A DNA stretch of 64,000 nt from Polymorphobacter megasporae (GTDB taxonomy: Bacteria > Pseudomonadota > Alphaproteobacteria > Sphingomonadales > Sphingomonadaceae): contig NZ_CP081848.1 in assembly GCF_018982885.2 (NCBI RefSeq), positions 1,054,001 to 1,118,000 of the forward strand, read 5' to 3'. Of this stretch, positions 53,974 to 62,811 are shown one piece after another (positions within the stretch are counted from its first letter, which is position 1; the number at the start of each line of letters is the position of its first letter). The notes under the pieces are model-generated. The model did not search any database. It had not been told where the DNA came from and was given only the letters and a program-made list of their open reading frames with translations. The translations under genes were made by a program, and so were the position numbers.

Positions 53974-56900
53974 TTATTTCTGGTCGAGTGCAATGAGCCG
54001 GACAGGCCCTAGCAATCCGGATGGACGAAGTGGTGCGCTGGCAGAATAGGTCGACCCGGTCGTGTGGGTGATTTGTCGTGCGCCTGGCTGGGCGTCGCCG
54101 ATCAGCCGATTAACCCACAGGTTCGCGACGCGGATTGCAATTCGGTTGGTGCCGGCGTGAAGAAACGGTGTGATTTCGGTTTGATACGGCGGCCGCCAAG
54201 CTGTCCCGGCCCGTCGACCATTGACCGACACCTCGGCGATGTCGCGGACTTCGCCGAGGTCGAGCATGATCCGCCGAGCTTTCGATAGTGTTGCCTTCGT
54301 CACGGTAACTGCGTTCGTATAAGTGCCAATTCCCGAAAAATAGCGCACGCCGGAATCTGTCGATGCGGTCCAGGATCCTAGATTAGTAGGGTGGCGGCCA
54401 GCAGGGGCCCCGCGTCCTGCAGCCAAAGTCAATTGCCAGTTTTTCCCGAGGGCGGCGATCGTTCTGGTCGAGGCGACCGGTATCGTGACCGATTTGATCG
54501 TCGTGAGGCGGCGCAAGACTATAAATACCGCGTCACCGGGTGCGAGATCGAGAGGGATCAATGTCCTCGCGCCGGCGACTCGATACGAGACCGCCTCCTT
54601 CTGCGCGTCGTCCGCTCGCCATAGTTCGGGGACCCGGCCGGCGACACGGAGGCTTAATTCGCCAGCTTCCCGCCGGGCCCGCCGATTGACGACGTAATAA
54701 AGCTCGCCGTCATCGAGCTTGCGGTGGATCACCGCCAGCCGCGCATCCGAGTTGCCCGACCAGCGCCAGTCACGGTCGAGATCGAGCGCACCCAAGGCTG
54801 TTTTCACGTCACCGTCGCCGAACAGGAAGCCGCGCCCGACAGAACGTTGGCCTGTTGTACCCGGAGGACCCCAGATCTCAGTAGTTTCGCGCGCGACCGC
54901 CGCATCATCATCTGAAAGACTTGGCGAGCCGAGCGGCCGTGTTCCGACGACGGAGGCACCCGCCGTCAGGAGCTCATGAATCCGGCGCAGTGTCGCTAGT
55001 GTCATCCGTGAACTGCTGCCGCCGAGTTGAAGCAGCCGGTAGCGCAATCCATTCGGCGTCACGAGCGCACCTTGGTCGACGTGCAAGCGTGTCGCCAGCG
55101 CCTCGGTATTCAAGAAATCAACCCCGTATCCATCCGGCAAGTCGCGCGGCATCGCGTCGCCATAGAGACCGGTGATCGGGGATTCCTCACCGTAGAAATA
55201 GAGGATATCGGCCGCGTGCCGACCCTGCTGGAGCAAAAACGATCCCCGCGCGAGGTAATCAGTCCACGCTCGAGCCATCGGAGCCCACGTCTCGTTGCGC
55301 GTAAAATACTGGCCGAGAAATGGAGCCAGCGCGATGCCGGGCGCGGCATCCACAAGCGGCTGGTGCGCAGAGGTGTGAATGACGATCAAATTCACGCCAA
55401 GCGCCATCTCGAGGTCAGCGGTTGCCTTCAAATCAGATGGCGCAAACGCCCACGGGCTACCGAACGCCGTAAACGATTCAGCGGCCACAACCGGCTTACC
55501 GTAGAGGTTTGCAACCGATGCTGCGCCGGCAATGTCGGCCACGAAGGTCGCTTTCGGTTCTCCCCCCGGCGCAAGGGCCCACATCGCCGCCATCGGCACG
55601 TCAGCGCGGGCGCGCATAGCCATGTCATCGCCAAGTTGCGGCCGGTGGTCCTCGAGCGCCTCCGCGTAATACGTTAAGCCCCGATGTAGTGCCGCAGTTC
55701 TGAGGGTCGCATAGTGAGCGTCAGCGTAGAGTTCGGCGATGGTTCGCCGCCAGTCCCACAAGAACCGCTCGCTTTCCGCAGTATTGCCGACGACGACGCC
55801 CGTCAAAGCCGCTAGCCAGGGCGTCGGATCATAGCCCCGACGCTGCCGAAACTGAGCGGGCAGCGTTTCGGTCCATGTCTGTGGACCTGCTTCGATGCTG
55901 TCGCTCAGGAGCCCAGTCACTCCCGCAGGCCGCAACGGTCCACCAAGCGCATTCTCATACAGACCAAGGTAATGGTCGGAGTAAGCGGCTACGCGCCCTG
56001 CATCGAGTTTATCAACCTCGAGCCCGGTCGCTTCGTCGGGCGCGGGGCCATTGCGATGTCCAGTCAGAGACCAGCCCAGTCGCAAAACCGTCCACTGCCC
56101 GGTCGGGGGCGTCCAGTCGAGCGTTCCATCTGTCTGCATCCGCTGGGTCAGGTCGATGATCGTTCGCGGATCGACTCCCGATGCTGCTGGCTCAAGGACG
56201 GCATCGTAATTAAGCAAAGTCGCAAAACCAGCCTTCTCTTCGGCCGCCGACAGCCTTGGTGCAGGATCGAGCATGACCTCGGAAACCGCATAAGCGAGTG
56301 GCGGCGGCGGGCCAAACCTGGGCATTAGTGCGCCAGCAGCTGGTGGCGCATCGACTACGGGCGCAGACGCGTCGGGCTCGAAACGGATGCGGAACCAGCG
56401 CGCGGTTTCGGCGGCGAACCCGACGGAACGCACTGGCGACCCGCTTGGCGGCAGTGCAGCCAATCGGCGGAAGACGTGGCCGTCATCACTTGCCTCGACG
56501 AACGCGAGCGAGGGCAAAGGCGTGCCAAATCCGCGAGGGCCCGGCATGCCGACCGCAGCGGAGCGGATCGTTACGGGCTTGCCGAAATCATAGAGTAGCC
56601 AGGCAGTTGGATCAGTTGGCGTATACGGCAACGACATGGCCTGTCCCCAAGCGCCATCGCTTAACAGCGCGGCATCGACCGATCCACGACTTGCTGTCAC
56701 CTGTACAGCTGTGGGGCGCGGTGCAGTTCCGCTTCGAAAGGCAATCACTGCCGCGTCACCATATAGCGCCGGCCCTGCAGCCATGCCCGGCTCCACCACG
56801 GTGAGCGGGACGTCTTGATAAGGGCCAGCGATCATTGGAGGATTGGCAAGCTGGGCGTGGAAGCGCCGGCCGCCGTCGATGTGCGTCTCGCTCCAGACCA

Positions 56901-57306
56901 ACTTCTTCATCCCGTCAACCGGGGTGACCCAGGGGCCTCCGGTGGCGCTCCATCCGGGTGAGGCGGCGATCGTCAGATCAAGCCCTAGCATTTTCGCTGT
57001 TGTGGCGCTGGTGCGCAAAGCCGCCGTCCATTCGGAAGACATGAACGGTGCGGGCTGGGCGACCACGAGCGGGGTACCTAGGCCGGCCTCGAACATTTGT
57101 ACGCCGCCGACGCCGGCTTCGGACAACCATTCAAGATCGAGCTTGGCTCCTTCGGCCGACACGTTCCCGTTCATCCAGTGCCACCACGCCAGCGGACGCG
57201 CGTTTTTGGGCGGGTGGAGGAACCCGTCAGAGAGCAAATCGGCAGCCAAAGTCGGGGTCGGGTCGGCAATCGCGAGAATCGTCAACAATGTGAGTCGAAC
57301 GAGCAT
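53974..57306 (-). CDS. GH106-family alpha-L-rhamnosidase, exported
   Basis: The product has 1,110 residues. A signal peptide (LTLLTILAIADPTPTLAA) precedes the family opening FLHPPKNARPLAWWHWMNGNVSAEGAKLDLEWLSEAGVGG, followed by the TIM-barrel core and accessory beta-sandwich domains. The C-terminal part (ISEVSVNGRRAGTAWRPPYQTEITPFLHAGTNRIAIRVANLWVNRLIGD) is the galactose-binding-like module usual in this family. It releases terminal alpha-L-rhamnose from plant glycosides such as rutin- or naringin-type compounds. Its promoter carries operator 57328-57341 and is divergent from the VOC gene. Confidence 0.85.
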   Translation of the reverse strand: MLVRLTLLTILAIADPTPTLAADLLSDGFLHPPKNARPLAWWHWMNGNVSAEGAKLDLEWLSEAGVGGVQMFEAGLGTPLVVAQPAPFMSSEWTAALRTSATTAKMLGLDLTIAASPGWSATGGPWVTPVDGMKKLVWSETHIDGGRRFHAQLANPPMIAGPYQDVPLTVVEPGMAAGPALYGDAAVIAFRSGTAPRPTAVQVTASRGSVDAALLSDGAWGQAMSLPYTPTDPTAWLLYDFGKPVTIRSAAVGMPGPRGFGTPLPSLAFVEASDDGHVFRRLAALPPSGSPVRSVGFAAETARWFRIRFEPDASAPVVDAPPAAGALMPRFGPPPPLAYAVSEVMLDPAPRLSAAEEKAGFATLLNYDAVLEPAASGVDPRTIIDLTQRMQTDGTLDWTPPTGQWTVLRLGWSLTGHRNGPAPDEATGLEVDKLDAGRVAAYSDHYLGLYENALGGPLRPAGVTGLLSDSIEAGPQTWTETLPAQFRQRRGYDPTPWLAALTGVVVGNTAESERFLWDWRRTIAELYADAHYATLRTAALHRGLTYYAEALEDHRPQLGDDMAMRARADVPMAAMWALAPGGEPKATFVADIAGAASVANLYGKPVVAAESFTAFGSPWAFAPSDLKATADLEMALGVNLIVIHTSAHQPLVDAAPGIALAPFLGQYFTRNETWAPMARAWTDYLARGSFLLQQGRHAADILYFYGEESPITGLYGDAMPRDLPDGYGVDFLNTEALATRLHVDQGALVTPNGLRYRLLQLGGSSSRMTLATLRRIHELLTAGASVVGTRPLGSPSLSDDDAAVARETTEIWGPPGTTGQRSVGRGFLFGDGDVKTALGALDLDRDWRWSGNSDARLAVIHRKLDDGELYYVVNRRARREAGELSLRVAGRVPELWRADDAQKEAVSYRVAGARTLIPLDLAPGDAVFIVLRRLTTIKSVTIPVASTRTIAALGKNWQLTLAAGRGAPAGRHPTNLGSWTASTDSGVRYFSGIGTYTNAVTVTKATLSKARRIMLDLGEVRDIAEVSVNGRRAGTAWRPPYQTEITPFLHAGTNRIAIRVANLWVNRLIGDAQPGARQITHTTGSTYSASAPLRPSGLLGPVRLIALDQK

Positions 57307-57327
57307 GCCTATCCGTGTAAGCCCAAT

Positions 57328-57341
57328 AGAATATCAATTCT
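57328..57341. promoter_or_regulatory. Regulon operator 4 (AGAATATCAATTCT)
   Basis: A perfect AGAA-N6-TTCT repeat, only 22 bp upstream of the rhamnosidase start (57306) and about 110 bp before the divergent VOC gene. The close position suggests direct block of transcription or of its start. Confidence 0.75.
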
Positions 57342-57449
57342 AGTTCGATCGACAGACGGATCGCGACCCTCCTCCGTTTCACGGCGTAGCATTCCGGAAA
57401 CAGGCCGGGGGCCGCAAGCTTGAGCGTGAAAGTAAATGTTAGGCAGTAT

Positions 57450-57827
57450 ATGACGATACTCGGCATCGACCACGTCAACATTATCGTCCAAGATCTGGCT
57501 ATATCGGCGCGGTATTACGCCGACGTGCTGGGGCTCGATCCGAACGATCCACCGGCGCCGCACAGGCCAGACGAACTTCAGTGGCTTCACGACGCGACCG
57601 GGCGGCCGGTCATTCACCTTCGAGTGCGGCCGGGCAGTTACAGTGTCGGCACCGGAGCGATCGATCATATCGCCTTCACCTGCCGCGATTATCCTGCGGC
57701 AATCGCCCGGCTCGAGCGGCACAGCTTGCCTTATACAACCGACGAAGTCGCCTCGATTGGCCTTCGCCAGATTCGTGTGACCGATCCCGACGGTGTCGAA
57801 CTCGAGCTTAATTTCTCTGACGCCTAG
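57450..57827 (+). CDS. VOC-family (glyoxalase/dioxygenase-type) protein
   Basis: The product has 125 residues from ATG 57450 (a TTG ten codons earlier is possible). Two beta-alpha-beta-beta-beta units are visible: GIDHVNIIVQDLAISARYYADVLGL and AIDHIAFTCRDYPAAIARLE, ending DPDGVELELNF. Metal ligands would be His in each GxDH/AIDH strand and Glu in VELEL. The family includes lyases, isomerases and extradiol dioxygenases. Here it might act on a phenolic aglycone or keto-sugar; the reaction is not known. It is divergent from the rhamnosidase gene. Confidence 0.8.
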   Translation: MTILGIDHVNIIVQDLAISARYYADVLGLDPNDPPAPHRPDELQWLHDATGRPVIHLRVRPGSYSVGTGAIDHIAFTCRDYPAAIARLERHSLPYTTDEVASIGLRQIRVTDPDGVELELNFSDA

Positions 57828-58247
57828 CCGCCTGCCTGTCGCGCCAAGTGTATTGCCTGATATGAGGCTCACGATCGATGCAGTTTCGATCCATCGTTTA
57901 AACCTGCGGCGGTGACAGGGTCAGTCGCGGCCATCAAGGATGGCTTTGGACATCAGTTTGAGCAGCATCAATCAGAGTGGCTCATCTCGGTAGTTTGTTA
58001 AACGACAGTATGAAGCGGATTTCCCGCATCCATGGCGACCATATTTACATCAAATTAGTCTACTCGTCGGTCCACCTTCCGCCGAAGACCGTCTTAGCTG
58101 CATGAGATGACATCGAGCGCGTATGGCACCCGCATCGGTTGCCAGGATCGCCGATCGCGCATCCCAAAAATCCTGTGAGCCGAGTGCCTCCTGCGTTGCT
58201 TCGATCGTCGGCTCGTCTTCTTCGACGAAAACTTTCCTCGCTAAAAT
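57828..58247. other. Gene-free stretch upstream of the GH35-like gene
   Basis: No supported gene is seen in 420 bp. It is AT-richer around 58000-58060. It ends with the operator at 58248 and probably holds the promoter of the GH35-like gene; no clear -35/-10 pair was assigned. Confidence 0.5.
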
Positions 58248-58261
58248 AGAACAGCCGCTCT
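58248..58261. promoter_or_regulatory. Regulon operator 5 (AGAACAGCCGCTCT)
   Basis: AGAA-N6-CTCT, one mismatch from the consensus but with the outer T/A also symmetric (TAGAA...CTCTA). It lies 31 bp before the ATG of the GH35-like gene, in the same relative position as operator 2. Confidence 0.65.
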
Positions 58262-58292
58262 AGTCATAAATGAAGTTTGGGGAGGATAACCG

Positions 58293-59966
58293 ATGCGTCG
58301 GCTGCGACAGTCGCTGTTCAGCGCCGCAACCTTGGTCGCGGCATGCGGTGCACGGGCCGGCGACCTCCCGGTTATCAAGAACAGGCAGTTGCTTGTCGAG
58401 GGCAAGCCATTCCTTGCGCTCGGCGGCGAGTTGCATAACTCAAGTGCCTCCAGCCCGCAGTATATGGAGCTCATCTGGGACAAGCTTCAGCGGATGCATG
58501 TCCGCACTGTCATCGGAACGGTCAGCTGGGAAGACGTCGAGGCTATCGAGGGCAAGTATGATTTCGCCGCGGTAGATGCCCAGATCGCTCAGGCCCATCG
58601 ACGTGACATGCGCCTTGTCCTGATCTGGTTTGGCGCATTCAAGAATGCCAGTTCGACCTACGCACCCAGCTGGGTGCGCCGTGACCTCGCCCGGTTCCCG
58701 CGTGCCGTCGCGAACGGGCAGGCAAAGGAGGCGTTCACCTATAAGGGCGCCATGCCGAAGCCCGTTCTATCGGTCTTCTCCCCGGATCTCATGAAGGCCG
58801 ACTGTGCCGCGTTCGTAGCTTTGATGACGCACCTCGCGCGGGTGGATGCCGACCACCGTGTCATCATGGTGCAGGTCAACAACGAGAGCGGACTGCTCCG
58901 CGACAGCCGCGATCGGTCGCCCTTGGCAGAAGCGGCATGGCGGCAGCCGGTGCCGTCGTCGCTGACCCGGTATCTCGCCGCCCATAGCTCCCAGCTAAAG
59001 CCTGAACTGGCCGAGGTATGGACCCGGCAGGGTCGTCGTATGACGGGGACCTGGGCGGAGGTCTTCGGCACCGACTGGCAAGCCGACGAAATCTTTATGG
59101 CCTGGCACTTCGGGCGATACATGGAAGCGTTGGCAGCAGCCGGCAAGAAAGCACTCGCGTTGCCGATGTACACCAACGCGTGGCTCGGCCCTCAGCCGGG
59201 CCAGCCAACTGCCGGCCTCTACCCCAGCGGCGGTCCCGCCAAACGCGTGCTCGACATCTGGAAGGCGGCAGCGCCGTCACTCGACCTGCTGGCTCCCGAT
59301 ATCTACCTTCCGAACGCTAAGGTGCCGCTTGCCGACTATGATCATGCGGGCAACCCGCTGTTCGTTCCGGAGAGCCAGTTCAAGACCGGTGACATGTTCT
59401 GGGCGCTGGGGCAGCATGCCGCTCTCGGCTATGCGATATTCGGCATCGAGGATGGGCGTGCCGACGGGCAGCTTTCGCAAGCGTTGGCTATACTAAACCC
59501 GATGACGGCGGTGATCGCCTCAGCCCAGGCCGAGGGGCGCATTGCGGCAATCCTGCTGGATGACGGGAAACCCGCCGAGTTGAAGCTTGGGGGCTACACG
59601 GTCGCGATCCAGCAATCGCAATCGCTCCTGAAGCAGATGTTGCTGGACGTAGGCTTGCAGGCGCCGCCGCCGCCTGCGCCGCTGCCCAGCGAGACGGACG
59701 GACCCGGCAGCCGCCCAGCTCCGGGTGACGGTCGACCGTTTGGGCTCGTTATATACGAGGGCCACGACACCTTTCTGCTGCTCGGCAAAGGGTTCACTGC
59801 TGACTTTTCCAAGAACGGCCGCTTGGCCGAGGTGGACCGGGTCGAAGAGGGGAAAATTGACGATGCGAACTGGACGACGACACGGGTCCTGAACGGCGAT
59901 GAGCGCCTGAGTGTTATCCCGGATGACCACATCGTTCTTGTGCGCATTCGGTTGCTGCCAGGCTGA
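58293..59966 (+). CDS. GH35-like beta-galactosidase family protein (DUF5597 type), exported
   Basis: The product has 557 residues; the ATG follows GGGGAGGA. The signal peptide is RQSLFSAATLVAACGARAG. The barrel contains KPFLALGGELHNSSASS, VIGTVSWEDVEAIEGKYDF, VIMVQVNNESGLL (acid/base Glu in N-N-E) and NPLFVPESQF (nucleophile Glu in P-E-S). The C-terminal region (about 420-557) is a beta-rich DUF5597-type domain. It probably removes beta-linked galactose or a similar sugar outside the cytoplasm. It is controlled, by position, by operator 5. It is the last gene of the glycoside region; the 255 bp after it hold no supported gene. Confidence 0.85.
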   Translation: MRRLRQSLFSAATLVAACGARAGDLPVIKNRQLLVEGKPFLALGGELHNSSASSPQYMELIWDKLQRMHVRTVIGTVSWEDVEAIEGKYDFAAVDAQIAQAHRRDMRLVLIWFGAFKNASSTYAPSWVRRDLARFPRAVANGQAKEAFTYKGAMPKPVLSVFSPDLMKADCAAFVALMTHLARVDADHRVIMVQVNNESGLLRDSRDRSPLAEAAWRQPVPSSLTRYLAAHSSQLKPELAEVWTRQGRRMTGTWAEVFGTDWQADEIFMAWHFGRYMEALAAAGKKALALPMYTNAWLGPQPGQPTAGLYPSGGPAKRVLDIWKAAAPSLDLLAPDIYLPNAKVPLADYDHAGNPLFVPESQFKTGDMFWALGQHAALGYAIFGIEDGRADGQLSQALAILNPMTAVIASAQAEGRIAAILLDDGKPAELKLGGYTVAIQQSQSLLKQMLLDVGLQAPPPPAPLPSETDGPGSRPAPGDGRPFGLVIYEGHDTFLLLGKGFTADFSKNGRLAEVDRVEEGKIDDANWTTTRVLNGDERLSVIPDDHIVLVRIRLLPG

Positions 59967-60221
59967 CGCCACGACGGCATGGCTCCACTTCTCCGTTATC
60001 ATCCTTAAAAAGCGGCCGCCTAATTCGCGAGGAGCTCGATATGGGGTTCGCCTTCATTGCGAAGCACCGGTGTCATGGCTTTGTGAGGCGCTCGGTGTCT
60101 CGCTCAGTGGCTTCCATGCCTTACTGGTCAGTCGAGCCGCGGCTTTTCTCGGCAACGCGGTGCCGCTGATCACTTTCCGCCTGCGACTTTGCCGCCACAA
60201 CACCGGTCGGAAGGCTCGGCG

Positions 60222-60791
60222 ATGCGCGCCGGTAGCGTTGACGTCGGCCCCAGTCCGGCTAGGGATGCCCGCGTGACAGCCCTGCCCCACCGCGACCCCG
60301 ACGAGCACGACCCGAACGACGCGCGGCGCTTGCGCGATGCGTTCGGCGCCTTTGCCACCGGCGTGACTGTCGTCACGACGCGCGGGCCCGACGGCAACCG
60401 GGTCGGGTTGACTGCGAACAGCCTGACGTCGGTCTCGCTCGATCCGCCATTGCTGCTGTTCTGCCCGGCGCGGACGGCGTCGGCGCTGCCGACCGTCGAG
60501 GCGTCGCAGCGTTTTGCGATCAATGTCCTCGCGGCCAACCAGCAGGCGGTTGCCGACCGATTTGCCCGACGCGACGTCGACCGCTTTGCCGAGGCGACGT
60601 GGGAGGATTGGGACGGGCTGCCGATCCTGACCGGGGCGCTGGCGAACTTCGCCTGCACGATGTTCGCCGACCACGACGGCGGCGATCACCGCGTCATCAT
60701 CGGGCGGGTCGAGCGCCTGCGGATGAACGCCGAGCATGATCCCCTGCTGTATTTCCGCGGGGCGTATCGACGGGTCCACGTGCCGACGTGA
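60222..60791 (+). CDS. Flavin reductase (DIM6/NTAB family)
   Basis: The product has 189 residues from ATG 60222; a GTG at 60274 is an equally good start because similarity begins after it. Family pattern: LRDAFGAFATGVTVVTTRGPDGNRVGLTANSLTSVSLDPPLLLF, then FAINVLAANQQAVADRFA and GCANFACTMF-like central region, HRVIIGRVERLR. It reduces FMN or FAD with NAD(P)H, usually for a monooxygenase partner. It is coupled by GTGA overlap to a flippase gene and has no regulon operator, so it seems to belong to the chromosome rather than the glycoside cluster. Confidence 0.85.
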   Translation: MRAGSVDVGPSPARDARVTALPHRDPDEHDPNDARRLRDAFGAFATGVTVVTTRGPDGNRVGLTANSLTSVSLDPPLLLFCPARTASALPTVEASQRFAINVLAANQQAVADRFARRDVDRFAEATWEDWDGLPILTGALANFACTMFADHDGGDHRVIIGRVERLRMNAEHDPLLYFRGAYRRVHVPT

Positions 60792-62269
60792 AGCCGGGCG
60801 TCATCGCCGATCCCCCGGGCAGCACCGCCGTCGCGGCCGACGACACCGCGGTCCTCGCGAGCGGCGGCCGGACCAGCTTCGGCGGTTTCCTCCTGCGGCT
60901 CCTCGCGCGGATGCCGTTCCTGTTCATCGCCGGGCGGCTCTACGGCAGCGGCGAGGTCGGGCGCTTCGGCTACGCGATCCTCGTCGTCGAACTGACCGCG
61001 CAGCTCGCGACACTCGGGCTGAAGCGCGGCCTCGCCGAGGAACTTGCGCAGGAAAAGGACCCGCACGCCAATACCGTCGCCGACGCGCTGCTCCTCGGCG
61101 CGGTGCTTGCGGCCGCCGGGGCGGTGCTGTTGATGGCGCTGCCGGCGCTCGTCTTCCCGGCGGGCGAGGTCAGCGCGCTCGATCATTTTTTCCCGCTGAT
61201 CGCGCTCGCGGTCGCGGCGTCGGATATCAGCCTCGCCGGCCTCGCCTTCCGCCACGACATTGCGGCGCAGGTCCGGGCGCGGTCGATCATCGAACCGTGG
61301 ACTTTGACACTGATGGCGGTGCCGGCGTGGTATTTGGTCGGCAAGAGCGACGGGCTGCTCGTCGCCTATGCCGCGTCGATGCTCGCGGCGGTCGCGGCGT
61401 CGCTGATCCCGTGCATCCGCACCTTCGGCTGGCCGCACCGCTGGCGGCCGTCGTTCGCGAGGTTGATCGCGCTTGCACGGGCGAACGCCCCTCTCGCGGG
61501 GGCCGACGTCGCCGACTGGGGATCGCGGCGGCTCGACTTCTTCCTCCTCGGCCGCTTCGCCAGCGCCGAGGTCACCGGCATCTATTTCGTCGCGCAGAAT
61601 ATCGCGTCGCTCGCCGCCAAGCTCAAGAACAGCTTCGACCCGATCCTCGCGCCGCTGCTGACGACGAGCCTTGCGCGCGGCGACACCGAAGCCGTCGCGG
61701 GGCATGTCCGCCAGGTCGCGTTCTGGATCCTCGCTGCGCAGTTCGCCGTCGTCCTCGCGCTCGGGCTGACTGCACGGGCGTCGATGGGGCTGTTCGGTCC
61801 GGCGTTCGCCAACGGTGCGGTCGTGCTTGCGGTGCTCCTGACGGTCGAGCTTCTCGCCAGCCAGGGTGCGGTCGCCGAAGCGGCGCTGATCTATGTCCGG
61901 CGGCGGACCAACCTCGCGATCGCGGTCGCCGGGCTTGTCGTCCAGGCGGGGGTGACGCTGGTTTTCGTCCAGCGCTATGGCGCGCTCGCGGCGGCAGGCG
62001 GGCTCGCGGTGTCGGTCCTGCTCGTATCGATGGCCAAGTCGTGGCTTTTGCGGCGCGAACTCGGAAGCCCGGTGTCGGGGTGGCGGATTGCGCTGATCCT
62101 CGCGGCTGTACCCGCATTCGGCGTCGGACTCGGCGTCCAGCATCTGCCCGAATGGGCGCAGCTCTCGGTCGGGCTGGTCGCGATCCTTGGCACCTTCGGC
62201 GGGCTGGTCTGGTGGCTCGGCTTCGGACCGAGCGACCGCCTGTTGTTCAAGCGGCAGCGCGCCGACTAG
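60788..62269 (+). CDS. Polysaccharide flippase-like membrane protein (MOP superfamily)
   Basis: The product has 493 residues with a GTG start overlapping the flavin reductase stop. About twelve to fourteen membrane helices are predicted across its length (for example ALLLGAVLAAAGAVLLMALPALVF, VVLALGLTARASMGLF, GLVVQAGVTLVFVQRY). FGGFLLRLLARMPFLFIAGRLYGSGEVGRFGYAILVVELTAQL at the start and GIYFVAQNIASLAAKLKNSFDPILAPLL in the middle are typical of Wzx-like lipid-linked oligosaccharide flippases. No glycosyltransferase genes are adjacent, so the substrate is unknown. Confidence 0.82.
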   Translation: MKPGVIADPPGSTAVAADDTAVLASGGRTSFGGFLLRLLARMPFLFIAGRLYGSGEVGRFGYAILVVELTAQLATLGLKRGLAEELAQEKDPHANTVADALLLGAVLAAAGAVLLMALPALVFPAGEVSALDHFFPLIALAVAASDISLAGLAFRHDIAAQVRARSIIEPWTLTLMAVPAWYLVGKSDGLLVAYAASMLAAVAASLIPCIRTFGWPHRWRPSFARLIALARANAPLAGADVADWGSRRLDFFLLGRFASAEVTGIYFVAQNIASLAAKLKNSFDPILAPLLTTSLARGDTEAVAGHVRQVAFWILAAQFAVVLALGLTARASMGLFGPAFANGAVVLAVLLTVELLASQGAVAEAALIYVRRRTNLAIAVAGLVVQAGVTLVFVQRYGALAAAGGLAVSVLLVSMAKSWLLRRELGSPVSGWRIALILAAVPAFGVGLGVQHLPEWAQLSVGLVAILGTFGGLVWWLGFGPSDRLLFKRQRAD

Positions 62270-62282
62270 GTACTGTCGCTGA

Positions 62283-62798
62283 TCAGGACGGCATGGCGAC
62301 CGCGGTCCCCGACCGGATCAGCCGCTGCCCGCGGACGAACATCTCGATCCGGCCGCCGACGATCAAGCCGACCGCGAACAGCAGGAAACCATCGGAGATC
62401 GTCCCCGCATCGATCCCCGTCGCCGACCCCGCCAGCGCCATGCGGAGCAGGCTGCGCCCGGCGAACAGCGCGACAAGGACGACGATCGCGACGATCGACG
62501 GCTCGGTGACGACGGTGCCGCTGGCGGCGTCGAAGCTCATCGGCACCGTCCGCGCGCGGAACCACCCGGCGACCAAGCCCACCGCGAGGGCGATGGCAAA
62601 GGCGGCATAGGTCAGCGGGTGGAACGCGGCATGCGGGGTGTAATACAGCCCCGAGCCGATGAACGCGGTCATCAGCACCGGCATGATCCACAGCCGCTCG
62701 ATGCGGATGCGCTGCGGCTTGCGGCGGCGGATCACGAGCACGCCGATGATCACCAGCGGGATCAGGATCGGGAAGACCTGGTTCGGGTCGAAGTGCAT
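62283..62798 (-). CDS. CcdC-like integral membrane protein
   Basis: The product has 171 residues from ATG 62798; upstream in-frame sequence has no membrane or protein-like character. It has four to five predicted membrane helices: VFPILIPLVIIGVLVIRRRKPQRIRIERLW near the start, then LMTAFIGSGLYY, YAAFAIALAVGLVAGWFRARTVPMSFD and IVAIVVLVALFAGRSLL. The conserved pattern RRRKPQRIRIERLWIMP and GWFRARTV matches the CcdC (DUF1453) family, whose role is unclear. It starts 14 bp after the purH stop and may be co-transcribed with it. Confidence 0.75.
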   Translation of the reverse strand: MHFDPNQVFPILIPLVIIGVLVIRRRKPQRIRIERLWIMPVLMTAFIGSGLYYTPHAAFHPLTYAAFAIALAVGLVAGWFRARTVPMSFDAASGTVVTEPSIVAIVVLVALFAGRSLLRMALAGSATGIDAGTISDGFLLFAVGLIVGGRIEMFVRGQRLIRSGTAVAMPS

Positions 62799-62811
62799 CG
62801 CGTGGCCCCCT

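Noticed and set aside
60686-62610. Very long frames on both strands over the flippase gene (485 and 624 codons)
   Set aside because: Both read as Arg/Gly/Asp-rich shadow sequence; the GTG 60788 frame gives a clear multi-helix membrane protein.
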